NCBI GenBank assembly: GCA_937880845.1
Contig: CALFLL010000074.1
Span: 1-63,140 of the forward strand
Reading direction: 5' to 3'
Source of the DNA: an uncultured Drancourtella sp.
Lineage (GTDB): Bacteria; Bacillota; Clostridia; Lachnospirales; Lachnospiraceae
DNA: 63,140 nt
The notes below the pieces were generated by a model. It had not been told where the DNA came from and searched no databases. It saw only the letters and a list, made by a program, of their open reading frames with translations. The position numbers were made by a program, and so were the translations under genes. Position 1 is the first letter of the stretch; every line of letters starts with the position of its first letter. Positions 25,170-33,798 of this stretch are shown piece after piece.

Positions 25170-26630
25170 ATGAAACAGCCTAATATTGTTTTTATCATGA
25201 CAGACCAACTGCGCGGAGACTGTCTCGGATATGCCGGGCATCCCGATGTCAAAACTCCATATCTGGATACTTTGGCATCCAGAGGCGTCTTCTTCGACCA
25301 TGCATACAGTGCCTGTCCAAGCTGTATCGCGGCACGTGCCGCACTGCATACCGGAAGGGAGCAGTTTCATCACGGAAGACTTGGCTATGAAGATAATATT
25401 CCGTGGAATTATTCTCATACCATGGCGGGAGAGCTTTCCAAAGCCGGTTATTATACACAATGTGTCGGGAAAATGCATGTGCATCCTTTGAGAAATTATC
25501 TTGGATTTCATAATGTGGATCTCCATGACGGCTATCTCCATGCTGCCCGCTATGCCGGTGTGCCGTATCAGCAGTCACAGTTTGTTGCGGATGATTATTT
25601 TTACTGGCTGAAACAGGAATTGGGAGTGTCTGCCGACGTGACCGACACAGGTCTTGACTGTAACGGTTATGTGTCACGCCCATGGATCTATGAAGAAAAA
25701 TATCATCCTACCAACTGGGTAACAGACCGAAGCCTTGATTTCTTACGTAGGCGTGATCCCGGAAAGCCTTTCTTTTTAATGGCTTCCTACTTACGTCCTC
25801 ACCCTCCGTTTGATGCACCGCAATACTATTTCGATCTATATAAAGATAAAAATCTTCGCCCGCCATTTGTGGGAGACTGGGAAACAGACGAATACCTCAA
25901 GCGTGACGGCCGTATTTTCGACTCAAAAACCGGTCCGCTCGACCCGGAACTTGTAAGACAAGCACAAATTGGTTATTACGCCTGCATCACCCATCTGGAT
26001 CATCAAATCGGCCGTCTTATCATGGCACTGGTTGAACAGGAAGTATATGATGATTCTGTTATCATCTTTACTTCTGATCACGGGGAAGAACTATGTGATC
26101 ACCATATGTTTAGGAAATCCCGCCCCTATGAAGGCAGCTGCCGGATTCCTCTTCTTATTGCCGCCGGTAAAAATGTGCTTCCGGATTTGAAATCTTCCGG
26201 TGTATGCCATGCTGTTGTGGAACTGCGGGATATCATGCCAACCCTTTTGGAAATTGCAGGTGCAGACATACCGGATACCGTCGACGGAGTCAGTCTTCTC
26301 CCTCTTACCAAAAATCCTGAATCATCTGTTCGCCCATGGCTTCATGGAGAACATTCTTATGGGGAATTTTCCAACCATTGGATTGTTTCCGAAACAGATA
26401 AATTTATCTGGCATTCATATACCGGACAGGAGCAGTATTTCAACCTGAAAGAAGATCCTCACGAACTTCACGATCTGATACAGGAGCCTTCCTGCCAAAA
26501 CAGAATTTCTGTATTGCGAAACCACCTCATTTCTATATTAAAAGACCGTCCGGACGGCTCATGTGACGGCACACGTTTGATTGCGGGACGTCCTCATCCG
26601 GTTACATTACCTCATGCGGTAAATCCATAA
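25170..26630 (+). CDS. Sulfatase, family S1, Cys-type with CxAxR motif
   Basis: A 486-residue alkaline-phosphatase-fold sulfatase that removes sulfate esters from glycans. The maturation motif is C52-I-A-A-R56 followed by AALHTGRE, so the Cys would be turned into formylglycine; Ala replaces the usual Pro, a form known for anaerobic maturase substrates. Metal ligands are seen in MTDQLRGD (10-17) and in TSDHGEELCDHH of the C-terminal half. No signal peptide is present, so it acts on imported glycans in the cytoplasm, unlike the exported Bacteroides sulfatases. No maturase gene lies in the window. It converges on the GH112 gene, which suggests sulfated mucin or milk glycan fragments as substrate. 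Confidence 0.92.
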   Translation: MKQPNIVFIMTDQLRGDCLGYAGHPDVKTPYLDTLASRGVFFDHAYSACPSCIAARAALHTGREQFHHGRLGYEDNIPWNYSHTMAGELSKAGYYTQCVGKMHVHPLRNYLGFHNVDLHDGYLHAARYAGVPYQQSQFVADDYFYWLKQELGVSADVTDTGLDCNGYVSRPWIYEEKYHPTNWVTDRSLDFLRRRDPGKPFFLMASYLRPHPPFDAPQYYFDLYKDKNLRPPFVGDWETDEYLKRDGRIFDSKTGPLDPELVRQAQIGYYACITHLDHQIGRLIMALVEQEVYDDSVIIFTSDHGEELCDHHMFRKSRPYEGSCRIPLLIAAGKNVLPDLKSSGVCHAVVELRDIMPTLLEIAGADIPDTVDGVSLLPLTKNPESSVRPWLHGEHSYGEFSNHWIVSETDKFIWHSYTGQEQYFNLKEDPHELHDLIQEPSCQNRISVLRNHLISILKDRPDGSCDGTRLIAGRPHPVTLPHAVNP

Positions 26631-26635
26631 ATCCG

Positions 26636-26671
26636 AAAAAATGTCTGTGGGCGTGCCCACAGACATTTTTC
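26636..26671. terminator. Bidirectional terminator between sulfatase and GH112 genes
   Basis: A perfect 12-bp core stem (26641-26652 with 26655-26666), extended by A and T runs, with a 2-base gap at the loop centre, between convergent genes. Confidence 0.9.
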
Positions 26672-26689
26672 TAATTTTCCTGTTCAAAA

Positions 26690-28858
26690 TTAAATTTCAT
26701 ACCAGATAATTTCATTTGCATCCAGGTCAAGGTCAAAGCTTGTTCCGTCTCCCTTGTATACTGTTGTGCTTTGTGGTTCATATGTATTATTTACTACACA
26801 ATACTTACCATTTTTCACATATGCGTGTACTTCTACGTTGAAGTTTGTGCTGAACCATTTATGCAGATTTTCTTCATCATGGGAAGACCAGATGATAGAA
26901 CGATATAACAGACGGCTGTTTTCAAAGCTATACGGAAGACCGCTGATATAGACACAACGACCTTTTCCGAATTCGTTTACTGCCAGCTGCACTTCTTTAT
27001 CTCTCTGTACAAGAATGGTTGTTCCGTCAAGTGCGTAAATATTTTTCTTTCCTTCTCCGAAGTCAATTTCTTTTGTGCAGTCTTCTTTGATGAAGTGTTC
27101 ATGTTCATCCCAATTATATTTATCTACATTTAATGTAAATCCTGTTTCTTTTTCTACACCCATAACAGTAGCAAGCTGGAAGAAATGTCCTTCATACTGA
27201 TGAGCCGCCGGTTCACCGACACCGATAAATCCACCGCCATTGTAGATAAATTTCTTAATGGCTGTTACGATAGTTTCATCTGTCCAGTTTTCCCCGCCTG
27301 TATATGCCGTATCTGCATCTCCTACATTTAAGATAACATCGATGTCATCAAGGATTGCCGGATTGTTTCTGATATCGTCAAAGCTGATGAATTTCACATC
27401 AAACGGCGCACCGCTGAGTGCTTCGATGATTCCTGCATAAGAGTAGTTCTGTTTGTAATAGATTGCATGATGAACCATATGATTTCCCCATGCACGCATT
27501 TTACCCCAGCAGTTTAATACAGCTACCTTCTTAATACAGTATGGTGTTGTACCTTTGATATTGTCATATAATGTACGGAACTCCTGGCATACGCTTTCTA
27601 CATAATCAATGAATTCCGGGAATTCCATGGCGAGTTTCAGATATCCGCCGTATCCGATACGGTCAATCGGTTTTCTAAGGATTGCACGTCTTGCCGTTAC
27701 CCAGTTTACTTTTGCTTCTTTTACCGGATCTCCGCCTTCGTGGAATGTATCCGGGAAGAAATACGGCAAGAATCTTCCTTCTGTATATTTTACACCTTCG
27801 ATGTCACTGATAAGACGAAGTGTACATCCGTTTCCGACACTTCCCACAACAGCGTCCAGACCAATCTGTTTGAACTCGTCCATAAATGGCTCTGTTCCGA
27901 TCCAATGATCTCCCAGGAACATCATTGCTTCTTTTCCGCATTCATGTGTGATGTCTACCATTTCTTTTGCAAGTTTGGCAACTTCTCTTCTCTGGAATGC
28001 CTGGAAATCCTTAAATTCTTTGGACGGGATACGATAAGTATTGTTCATGTATCCTTGATCAATGATATATTCCGGGCGGAATTTATACCCTACTTCTTTT
28101 TCAAACTGTTCCAGGATATATGGACTTACAGATGCAGAATATCCATACCAGTCTACATATTTTTCTCTTGCCAGTTCATCAAAGATCAATGTGAACTGAT
28201 GGAAAAATGTTGTATAACGAAGTACGTCCACATGTGGGTTATCTTTGATATATTTGCGCAGACGTTCCATTGAATATTTATGTGTCTTCGGCTGACGAAC
28301 ATCAAATGTAATCTGCTTTTCAAAGTTTGTCCATCCGTTTGTAACCGCATTGTACATATGTACCGGGTCCCACATGATATAAGCAAGAAAACTTACCGTA
28401 TAATCATGGAATTCTTTTGCATTATGAATCGTCACATCACCTGTTTCGGAGCTATAATCCCATTCACTTACAGGGACCACTTCTCCCGTTGTACGGTCAA
28501 TGACTTCCCACCATCTTGTAATGTCATCATGGTCGTTTACCTTCAGCATGTCCGGATACAAATGGTTCATCAGATGAATAGACAGCTCACTTTCTACTGC
28601 AGTATAAAATGGTGTCATGATATACATCTGCTGGATTTCATCCGGATTTGCTTTTGCCCATTCATTATCTTTTCTTGTTGTATAATATGTAGAATATACT
28701 TTTGCATCTACGTTTCTTAATTCTTCCGGATAATCTGTCCCGTCACAATCACGAATCGCATCTGCTCCCCAGCGCTTCACCAGTTCCAGTGTTTCCGGTA
28801 CCACATCAACATCTGTAGGTATTGTCACTCTACCACTCGTACACTCTTTCACATTCAT
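26690..28858 (-). CDS. lnpA: 1,3-beta-galactosyl-N-acetylhexosamine phosphorylase, GH112
   Basis: A 722-residue cytoplasmic enzyme that cleaves galacto-N-biose or lacto-N-biose with phosphate to Gal-1-P plus GalNAc or GlcNAc. It matches the family from end to end: GRVTIPTDVDVVPETLELVK at the N-terminus, WGADAIRDCDGTDYPEEL, the barrel stretch MFLGDHWIGTEP with the likely acid D317 (D313 in the B. longum enzyme, as I recall), then the GATase-like middle domain (ILNVGDADTAYTGG) and C-terminal beta domain. Length is like that of bifidobacterial LnpA (about 750). Preference for GNB, LNB or galactosyl-rhamnose cannot be read off safely, but NahK and a Cys-gated GalE nearby favour amino-sugar substrates. 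The start ATG follows GAGAGGAG closely. Confidence 0.95.
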   Translation of the reverse strand: MNVKECTSGRVTIPTDVDVVPETLELVKRWGADAIRDCDGTDYPEELRNVDAKVYSTYYTTRKDNEWAKANPDEIQQMYIMTPFYTAVESELSIHLMNHLYPDMLKVNDHDDITRWWEVIDRTTGEVVPVSEWDYSSETGDVTIHNAKEFHDYTVSFLAYIMWDPVHMYNAVTNGWTNFEKQITFDVRQPKTHKYSMERLRKYIKDNPHVDVLRYTTFFHQFTLIFDELAREKYVDWYGYSASVSPYILEQFEKEVGYKFRPEYIIDQGYMNNTYRIPSKEFKDFQAFQRREVAKLAKEMVDITHECGKEAMMFLGDHWIGTEPFMDEFKQIGLDAVVGSVGNGCTLRLISDIEGVKYTEGRFLPYFFPDTFHEGGDPVKEAKVNWVTARRAILRKPIDRIGYGGYLKLAMEFPEFIDYVESVCQEFRTLYDNIKGTTPYCIKKVAVLNCWGKMRAWGNHMVHHAIYYKQNYSYAGIIEALSGAPFDVKFISFDDIRNNPAILDDIDVILNVGDADTAYTGGENWTDETIVTAIKKFIYNGGGFIGVGEPAAHQYEGHFFQLATVMGVEKETGFTLNVDKYNWDEHEHFIKEDCTKEIDFGEGKKNIYALDGTTILVQRDKEVQLAVNEFGKGRCVYISGLPYSFENSRLLYRSIIWSSHDEENLHKWFSTNFNVEVHAYVKNGKYCVVNNTYEPQSTTVYKGDGTSFDLDLDANEIIWYEI

Positions 28859-29130
28859 TCTCCTCTCTCAATGTTAAAATTTACTGAATCTATATTATAA
28901 GCATACGAAATCATATCTGATTCGTCAATTTTCTTCTTGCTTTCATTTTTAGAATTCTTGCTATGTTTGAATATACATTCTTCAGATTTTGATATTTTAT
29001 TCGTTCTCTAGTCATGTGTCGGAATAAAAGAACCTGTCTGCATTTTTTAGTGATATTGCTTTTCTTTGTTGTTATTTATACGAAACTGTAAAATTTCTTA
29101 TAATTCTATAAATTTTGTTAATTTTTTTAT
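28859..29130. other. AT-rich intergenic region between GH112 and the POT transporter
   Basis: About 270 AT-rich bases with no gene. Near 28890-28930 the minus strand carries TTATAAT and a TTGACG box with too wide a spacing to be one promoter; one of them probably drives the GH112 gene. The stretch CATACGAAATCATATCTGAT near 28902 could hold an AraC site but no clear repeat was found. Confidence 0.4.
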
Positions 29131-29159
29131 TTGTAATATGATAAAGATTGTGTTAAGAT
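29131..29159 (+). promoter_or_regulatory. Promoter of the POT transporter leader
   Basis: TTGTAA (29131-29136), a 17-base spacer and TAAGAT (29154-29159). Transcription would begin about 29166, just before the structured leader, leaving a 5' leader of about 210 bases. Confidence 0.55.
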
Positions 29160-29170
29160 TAATACATTAA

Positions 29171-29249
29171 GGCGATAAAATAGTAGAGTTATGCAACAGG
29201 TGAAAATTCTTGTTTCTTTTGCATATAGTAGCTTATAAGACTAATCGCT
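29171..29249 (+). ncRNA. Structured 5' leader element of unknown class
   Basis: The start of the predicted transcript can fold: closing helix GGCGAT (29171-29176) with ATCGCT (29244-29249), and an inner helix ATGCAA (29191-29196) with TTGCAT (29219-29224) capped by CAGG (29197-29200) with CTTG (29209-29212). ATAGTAG or AATAGTAG occurs on both sides of the inner helix. I could not match it to a known riboswitch. There is no terminator after it, so any control would be on translation or RNA stability. Confidence 0.4.
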
Positions 29250-29293
29250 AACAATATTTATTCTATAATTTTGAAAAGGAGGGTCGGAAGGTT

Positions 29294-29335
29294 ATGTTGA
29301 TTCGCCGTAAGGCGGACACAATATTTATTACATAG
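29294..29335 (+). CDS. Possible 13-residue leader peptide (MLIRRKADTIFIT)
   Basis: A short ORF with AGGAGG 11 bases upstream, ending 41 bases before the transporter ATG. Its codons 4-7 form a hairpin with a GTAA tetraloop (CGCC/GGCG). Ribosome passage could couple translation to the transporter gene. It may equally be chance; there is no homology evidence. Confidence 0.3.
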   Translation: MLIRRKADTIFIT

Positions 29336-29376
29336 GAGAAAAACCATAAAATTTAAAAATTGGAGGACTTAATATT

Positions 29377-30768
29377 ATGGAACAGGCAACAAAGAAAAAA
29401 GGCTATCCTATTGCCTTTTACATTTGCTGTATCACTTACACATTTGAACGTTTTGCTTTCTATGGTACAAAACCGCTTTTAGCTCTTTTCCTTACAAAAG
29501 CAGTTGCAGAAGGCGGACTTGGTCTTAGTCTTGGAGAAGCGGGGCCTATCGCAGCATTATTAACATCTCTTACATATTTAACACCTATTGCCGGTGGTTG
29601 GATCTGTGACCGTTTTATCGGTGCACGTTATGCTGTTTCTCTTGGATGTCTTGTCATGGGAATCGGATATTTCCTTGGATGGCAGGCTTACAGTGTCCCG
29701 ATGGTATATGCGATGATCATCGTAGTGGCTATCGGTACAGCTTTCTTTAAAGGAAACCTTGCAGCTATCATCGGACGTCTGTTTGACGATCCGGAAAAAC
29801 TGGATTCAGCATTCTCTATCCAGTATTCTTTCGTAAACATCGGATCTTTCTTTGGTTCAATGATTTGCGCTACATTATATATGACAACATTTGCAAAAGG
29901 TGATGTATTAGGATTCCGTCAGGTATTTCTTCTCAGCGGTATCCTCGTAATCGTTGGTGGTGTACTCTTCACATTATCCTACAAACTCCTTCAGGGTCAG
30001 GGTATCAAACCTTTCAAATACCTTACAGATACACAGGGAAATGTTATCGGTATGGAACAGAAAGAAGCAAAAGAAAAATCTACAGCTCCTCTTACAAAAC
30101 AGGAGAAAAAAGGTGTTATCGCAATCATCCTTGTATCTTTCCTTTCTGTAATTTTCTGGCTCGCTTACTATCAGCAGGATATCGTGCTTACAGTATATCT
30201 GGAAGACTTCATCGACAGATCCGTTGGCGGATTTACATTATCTCCGGCACACTTAACAACAACATGGAACGGTCTGCTTTGTATCTTCTTAAGTCTTGCA
30301 GCTGCCAAACTTTGGGCTAAACTTGCCAAGAGACCGCAGGGTGACTTAACAATGTTCCAGAAAGTTACATTATCATTCGTATTCCTTGGATTAGCTTATG
30401 TAATGTTAATCCTTACAGAAGTATTCCGTGGAGTTGGTGCACCGGCTAGCCAGAAAGGAAGCGTATGGTTAATCTTCTTATTTGGTATCTTCCTTACAGT
30501 CGGCGAAATTTGCTTCTCACCACTTGGTAACTCTTTCGTAAGTAAATTCGCTCCAAAGAAATACCTCTCTTTATTAATCGGTATCTGGACATGTGCTACA
30601 TTCGTAGCTTCAACAATCAACGGACAGACAGGTAAGGTTGTTGAAAAAATGGGTAACTTCCCGGTATTCGTTACATTCGCTATCGTAGCTTTTGTATGTG
30701 CAGTTATCATGTTCTTCTTATGCAAACCATTAAACAAACTGGTTGCTGAAAAAGACGAAGAAAAATAA
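29377..30768 (+). CDS. POT/PTR2 family proton-coupled peptide transporter
   Basis: A 463-residue membrane protein with about 12 to 14 hydrophobic spans. The family signature FERFAFYGTKPLLALFL is at about residues 23-39 (the ExxER type proton site), and GGWICDRFIGARYAVSLG (about 73-90) is the second conserved loop; FFKGNLAAIIGRLF follows near 127. It is expected to import di- and tripeptides with protons. ATG follows GGAGGA. It is alone between its long leader and a terminator, outside the glycan locus proper. Mucin breakdown gives peptides, so use alongside the glycan genes is thinkable but not shown. Confidence 0.93.
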   Translation: MEQATKKKGYPIAFYICCITYTFERFAFYGTKPLLALFLTKAVAEGGLGLSLGEAGPIAALLTSLTYLTPIAGGWICDRFIGARYAVSLGCLVMGIGYFLGWQAYSVPMVYAMIIVVAIGTAFFKGNLAAIIGRLFDDPEKLDSAFSIQYSFVNIGSFFGSMICATLYMTTFAKGDVLGFRQVFLLSGILVIVGGVLFTLSYKLLQGQGIKPFKYLTDTQGNVIGMEQKEAKEKSTAPLTKQEKKGVIAIILVSFLSVIFWLAYYQQDIVLTVYLEDFIDRSVGGFTLSPAHLTTTWNGLLCIFLSLAAAKLWAKLAKRPQGDLTMFQKVTLSFVFLGLAYVMLILTEVFRGVGAPASQKGSVWLIFLFGIFLTVGEICFSPLGNSFVSKFAPKKYLSLLIGIWTCATFVASTINGQTGKVVEKMGNFPVFVTFAIVAFVCAVIMFFLCKPLNKLVAEKDEEK

Positions 30769-30799
30769 TTTAAATAACAACCATTTACAGCAAAACAAC

Positions 30800-30829
30800 A
30801 CATCCCACCGGAATATTCCGGTGGGATGT
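30800..30829. terminator. Bidirectional terminator after the POT transporter
   Basis: A perfect 14-bp inverted repeat (30800-30813 with 30816-30829) around a 2-base centre, between convergent genes; A-rich before it and T-containing after it. Confidence 0.85.
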
Positions 30830-30838
30830 TCTTATGTC

Positions 30839-31624
30839 CTATTTTCTTCTCTGCCTGCACGCCTCATACATTAATATCCCGGCTGCCATAGCTGCATTCA
30901 GTGATTCCACTTGTCCGTGCATTGGGATTTTGATTTTCCGGTCTGCCCTGGCACAGATTTCATCTCTTAATCCGTTTCCTTCATTTCCTATCAGAAATGC
31001 CGTTCCCTTTGTATAATCCGGTTTATCATAAAAGCAACTGTCATCTAAATGAGCTGCATAGGAAATGATTCCGCAAGCTTTCATCTGTCGAATTGCTTCC
31101 TGCAAATCTTCTGTATAAACCACCGGCATCCTGTATATGGAACCCATTGTGGAACGAATTGTTTTCGGCTGATACAAATCCACACAATCTTTACTCATGA
31201 TAATTCCCGTAGCTCCTGCTCCTTCTGCAGTACGCACGATTGTTCCTACATTCCCCGGATCTTGAAGATTATCAAGCACGATCAACAATGGTTTTTGACC
31301 GTTTTTCTCCTGAAGCAATTCCTCAAAATCATGCTGTTCTTTCTTTATTACAGCGAGAATCCCCTGAGGTGTTTTTGTGTCGGACACATACTCAAATACT
31401 TTATCGCTTACTATTTCCGTCTTTTCTTCCAATCCCTTTAAAACTTCTGTGTTCTTTCCAAAAAAGGTTTCTGAAACATAAACTTCCGTTACCCTGTCCT
31501 TCGGAACTTCTTTCATCATCCGAAGGCCTTCCACAAGGAAGACACCTTCTTCGTTTCGTACTTTCGCTTTTTTCTGAAGCTTTAATATATGTTTTACTTT
31601 TTGATTTGAAGTACTTGTGATCAT
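30839..31624 (-). CDS. TrmH/SpoU family RNA 2'-O-methyltransferase
   Basis: A 261-residue SPOUT enzyme that methylates a ribose in rRNA or tRNA with SAM. An N-terminal substrate-binding domain (1-95) is followed by the knot domain with three motifs: LDNLQDPGNVGTIVRTAEGA, FLIGNEGNGLRDE and IPMHGQVESLNAAMAAGILM near the C-terminus. The nearest named types are RlmB and TsnR-like 23S rRNA methyltransferases; the site cannot be told. ATG follows AAGGAGA. It is 22 bases after the GH3 gene and likely on the same transcript. Confidence 0.92.
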   Translation of the reverse strand: MITSTSNQKVKHILKLQKKAKVRNEEGVFLVEGLRMMKEVPKDRVTEVYVSETFFGKNTEVLKGLEEKTEIVSDKVFEYVSDTKTPQGILAVIKKEQHDFEELLQEKNGQKPLLIVLDNLQDPGNVGTIVRTAEGAGATGIIMSKDCVDLYQPKTIRSTMGSIYRMPVVYTEDLQEAIRQMKACGIISYAAHLDDSCFYDKPDYTKGTAFLIGNEGNGLRDEICARADRKIKIPMHGQVESLNAAMAAGILMYEACRQRRK

Positions 31625-31646
31625 CGTCTTCTCCTTCGCGTTTCTT

Positions 31647-32894
31647 CTACTTCTCTTTCAACCCCAATTTCACTTCTAAAATCCGTTCTACCGACTCATT
31701 GATTCTTTTTTCTGATATATCTCCCGAATTTACTGCATTTAAAATTCCCTCATATGCCTCTTCAAAATCTTCCGGCATCAGAATTACATCTGCTCCCGCC
31801 CGAACGGCTAAAACCGCTGCTTCCTCTGAAGAATAGCTTTCGGTAATTGCTTTCATATTCATGGCATCCGTAAATACCAAACCATCAAATTTCAAATCTT
31901 TCCGAAGCATTTCCGTCACAACTTTCTCAGAAAGTGACGCCGGGATTTTATCATCAACAATATTTGGAAGTGAGAGATGCCCTACCATGACACATTCCGT
32001 CCCTGCCTCTATTGCAGATTCAAACGGAATCAGTTCTCTGTTTTTTAACTGTTTTTCCGTACATTCCGAATAAACCGTTCCGTCATGTGAATCTCCCGAT
32101 GTATCTCCATGTCCCGGAAAATGTTTCGTAACCGTATAAATGCCCTCACTGTGAAGCCCTTTGATCTCCTGCTCCACCATTTCGGCTACAAGTTTTGGTT
32201 CCGAACCAAAGGAACGCTCTTTCATCATTGTATTTTCCTGATTGGTCCATAAATCGGCAACCGGTGCATAATTCATATTAAATCCAAGTTCCTTTAAATA
32301 GGAGCCGATCGTTTTCCCCGCATCATATGCATTTCTGCCGTCTTCGGATGCACCGATATCTTCCATATTCCCGACATTTTCAATTCCAAACGCTTCGTTT
32401 CCCGCAATACGTGCAACAGTTCCTCCTTCTTCATCAACCGAAAGGAATGGTACTGCTCCGGTTTTCTCTTTGCTTAATTCTTCTATGGCACGATTCCACT
32501 CTTTGATCTGATCCGGTGATTTCAAATTTCCTCCCATCATGATCAGACCGCCCACCGGCCGTTCTTCATACGCAGCCTTCGTAACATCTCCTACTCTGTA
32601 AGTTCCTTCCACTCCTGTGAGTGCATCCGGCGTGATAACAAACATCTGGGCAACTTTTTCTTCCAAAGTCATTTTTTCTAACACACTTTGTATTTCTTTT
32701 TGATTCTCTTTTGTTTCTTCTTGACTCTCCTCGTTTTTTGCTTTTGTGTTGTTATCTTTTTCTACCGGTTTCTCCTCCAGGCCTGCCTGACTGAAAAAGA
32801 TAACAGCCGCAAATGCCATTGCAGACACCAGCATACAGGAGATTCCCAAAATCCATCTTGCCCGTGTGCTTCTTCTTTTCTTTTTTCTGCTCAT
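31647..32894 (-). CDS. nagZ: GH3 beta-N-acetylhexosaminidase, NagZ-like, membrane-anchored
   Basis: A 415-residue protein with a basic N-terminus and one membrane span or signal (about residues 14-36), a Lys/Glu-rich linker (37-66) and a GH3 barrel. It shows the NagZ loop KHFPGHGDTSGDSHDGT (His/Asp pair for proton transfer) and the nucleophile stretch VFTDAMNMKAI. Such enzymes remove GlcNAc from muropeptides or other N-acetyl-glucosaminides outside the cell in Gram-positives. It heads a two-gene unit with the RNA methyltransferase gene. Length fits single-domain NagZ-type proteins. Confidence 0.92.
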   Translation of the reverse strand: MSRKKKRRSTRARWILGISCMLVSAMAFAAVIFFSQAGLEEKPVEKDNNTKAKNEESQEETKENQKEIQSVLEKMTLEEKVAQMFVITPDALTGVEGTYRVGDVTKAAYEERPVGGLIMMGGNLKSPDQIKEWNRAIEELSKEKTGAVPFLSVDEEGGTVARIAGNEAFGIENVGNMEDIGASEDGRNAYDAGKTIGSYLKELGFNMNYAPVADLWTNQENTMMKERSFGSEPKLVAEMVEQEIKGLHSEGIYTVTKHFPGHGDTSGDSHDGTVYSECTEKQLKNRELIPFESAIEAGTECVMVGHLSLPNIVDDKIPASLSEKVVTEMLRKDLKFDGLVFTDAMNMKAITESYSSEEAAVLAVRAGADVILMPEDFEEAYEGILNAVNSGDISEKRINESVERILEVKLGLKEK

Positions 32895-33001
32895 TTCTAA
32901 CCCCTTATGACTTTCTATTTTTCATCGAATAAAAGAGTATTATATAAAACCTTTCGTGTCAACACCTCCGTCCGGTTCTTTTCCTGAAATTTTATTAAAA
33001 G

Positions 33002-33031
33002 AAAAAATCACCCGGATTTTTTCCGGGTAAT
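33002..33031 (-). terminator. Terminator after the methyltransferase gene
   Basis: Stem ACCCGGA (33010-33016) with TCCGGGT (33022-33028), followed on the minus strand by a T run (33002-33007), right after the methyltransferase stop. Confidence 0.8.
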
Positions 33032-33033
33032 TT

Positions 33034-33786
33034 TTATTTAACCGCACATACAGCAACAAAAGACGGTACATGATGCTCGTGCAGATTTCCTTCTCCATTG
33101 GTATCTTCGTATAAATCCGTTATATGAAATCCTGATTTTATCTGTCCCCCAAGCTGTTCTTCCAGTGTGTGTGAGAACTGGATTCCCCAGTCATTTTTTA
33201 TACATTCTTCGTACAGTTTCTTATCTTTCAAAGGATTAAAAGGCAATGCATGGACCAGACATTCTTCCTTGTCGTCAAAAATATAGTTGATACCGATATC
33301 ATATCCTCCAAGCAGCTTCCCGCCCTTTTTTAACACACGATAACATTCTTTGAAAACAGGTTCCACCTTTTCTATATAACAATTTGAAACCGGGTGGAAA
33401 ATCATATCAAACGTTTCATCTTCAAACGGCAGTGGCTTTGTCATATCTGCCTGTATAATTTCCACATGATATTGTTCTCTTTCAGCTACCATCCTCTCGC
33501 TTTCACATTGTTTCGAAGAATAATCCAATACCGTACACTGTGCTCCCAATGCCGTAAAAATAGGAATCTGCTGCCCTCCTCCGCTGGCCAGACCCAGTAT
33601 TTTCTTTCCTTTTAAAATTCCAAACCATTCTTTTGGAACCGGCTTTACCGGAGTCAGTCGGACATTCCATTCTCCATGCCGTGCTTTTTCATAAATCTCA
33701 TGAGAAACTGACTGTCCCCAAATCCATCCGTCCTCACACCATTTATCAATAACATCTGCGTTTATATCCTGATATCCCGTATTCAT
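33034..33786 (-). CDS. Class I SAM-dependent methyltransferase
   Basis: A 250-residue Rossmann-like methyltransferase. SAM-binding motif I is KILGLASGGGQQIPIFTALG (about residues 60-79), followed by the acidic CTVLDYSSKQ and motif III QADMTKPLPFEDETFDMIFH. The substrate is unknown; similar proteins are annotated only as class I methyltransferases. ATG follows AGAGGGGTG. It lies 12 bases after the response regulator gene and could be on the same transcript. Confidence 0.88.
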   Translation of the reverse strand: MNTGYQDINADVIDKWCEDGWIWGQSVSHEIYEKARHGEWNVRLTPVKPVPKEWFGILKGKKILGLASGGGQQIPIFTALGAQCTVLDYSSKQCESERMVAEREQYHVEIIQADMTKPLPFEDETFDMIFHPVSNCYIEKVEPVFKECYRVLKKGGKLLGGYDIGINYIFDDKEECLVHALPFNPLKDKKLYEECIKNDWGIQFSHTLEEQLGGQIKSGFHITDLYEDTNGEGNLHEHHVPSFVAVCAVK

Positions 33787-33798
33787 AGTTCACCCCTC

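Noticed and set aside
29171..29249. Known riboswitch class in the POT transporter leader
   Set aside because: I compared it from memory with c-di-GMP, purine, fluoride, guanidine, SAM, THF and glycine types and found no conserved core of any of them; left as an unknown structured leader.
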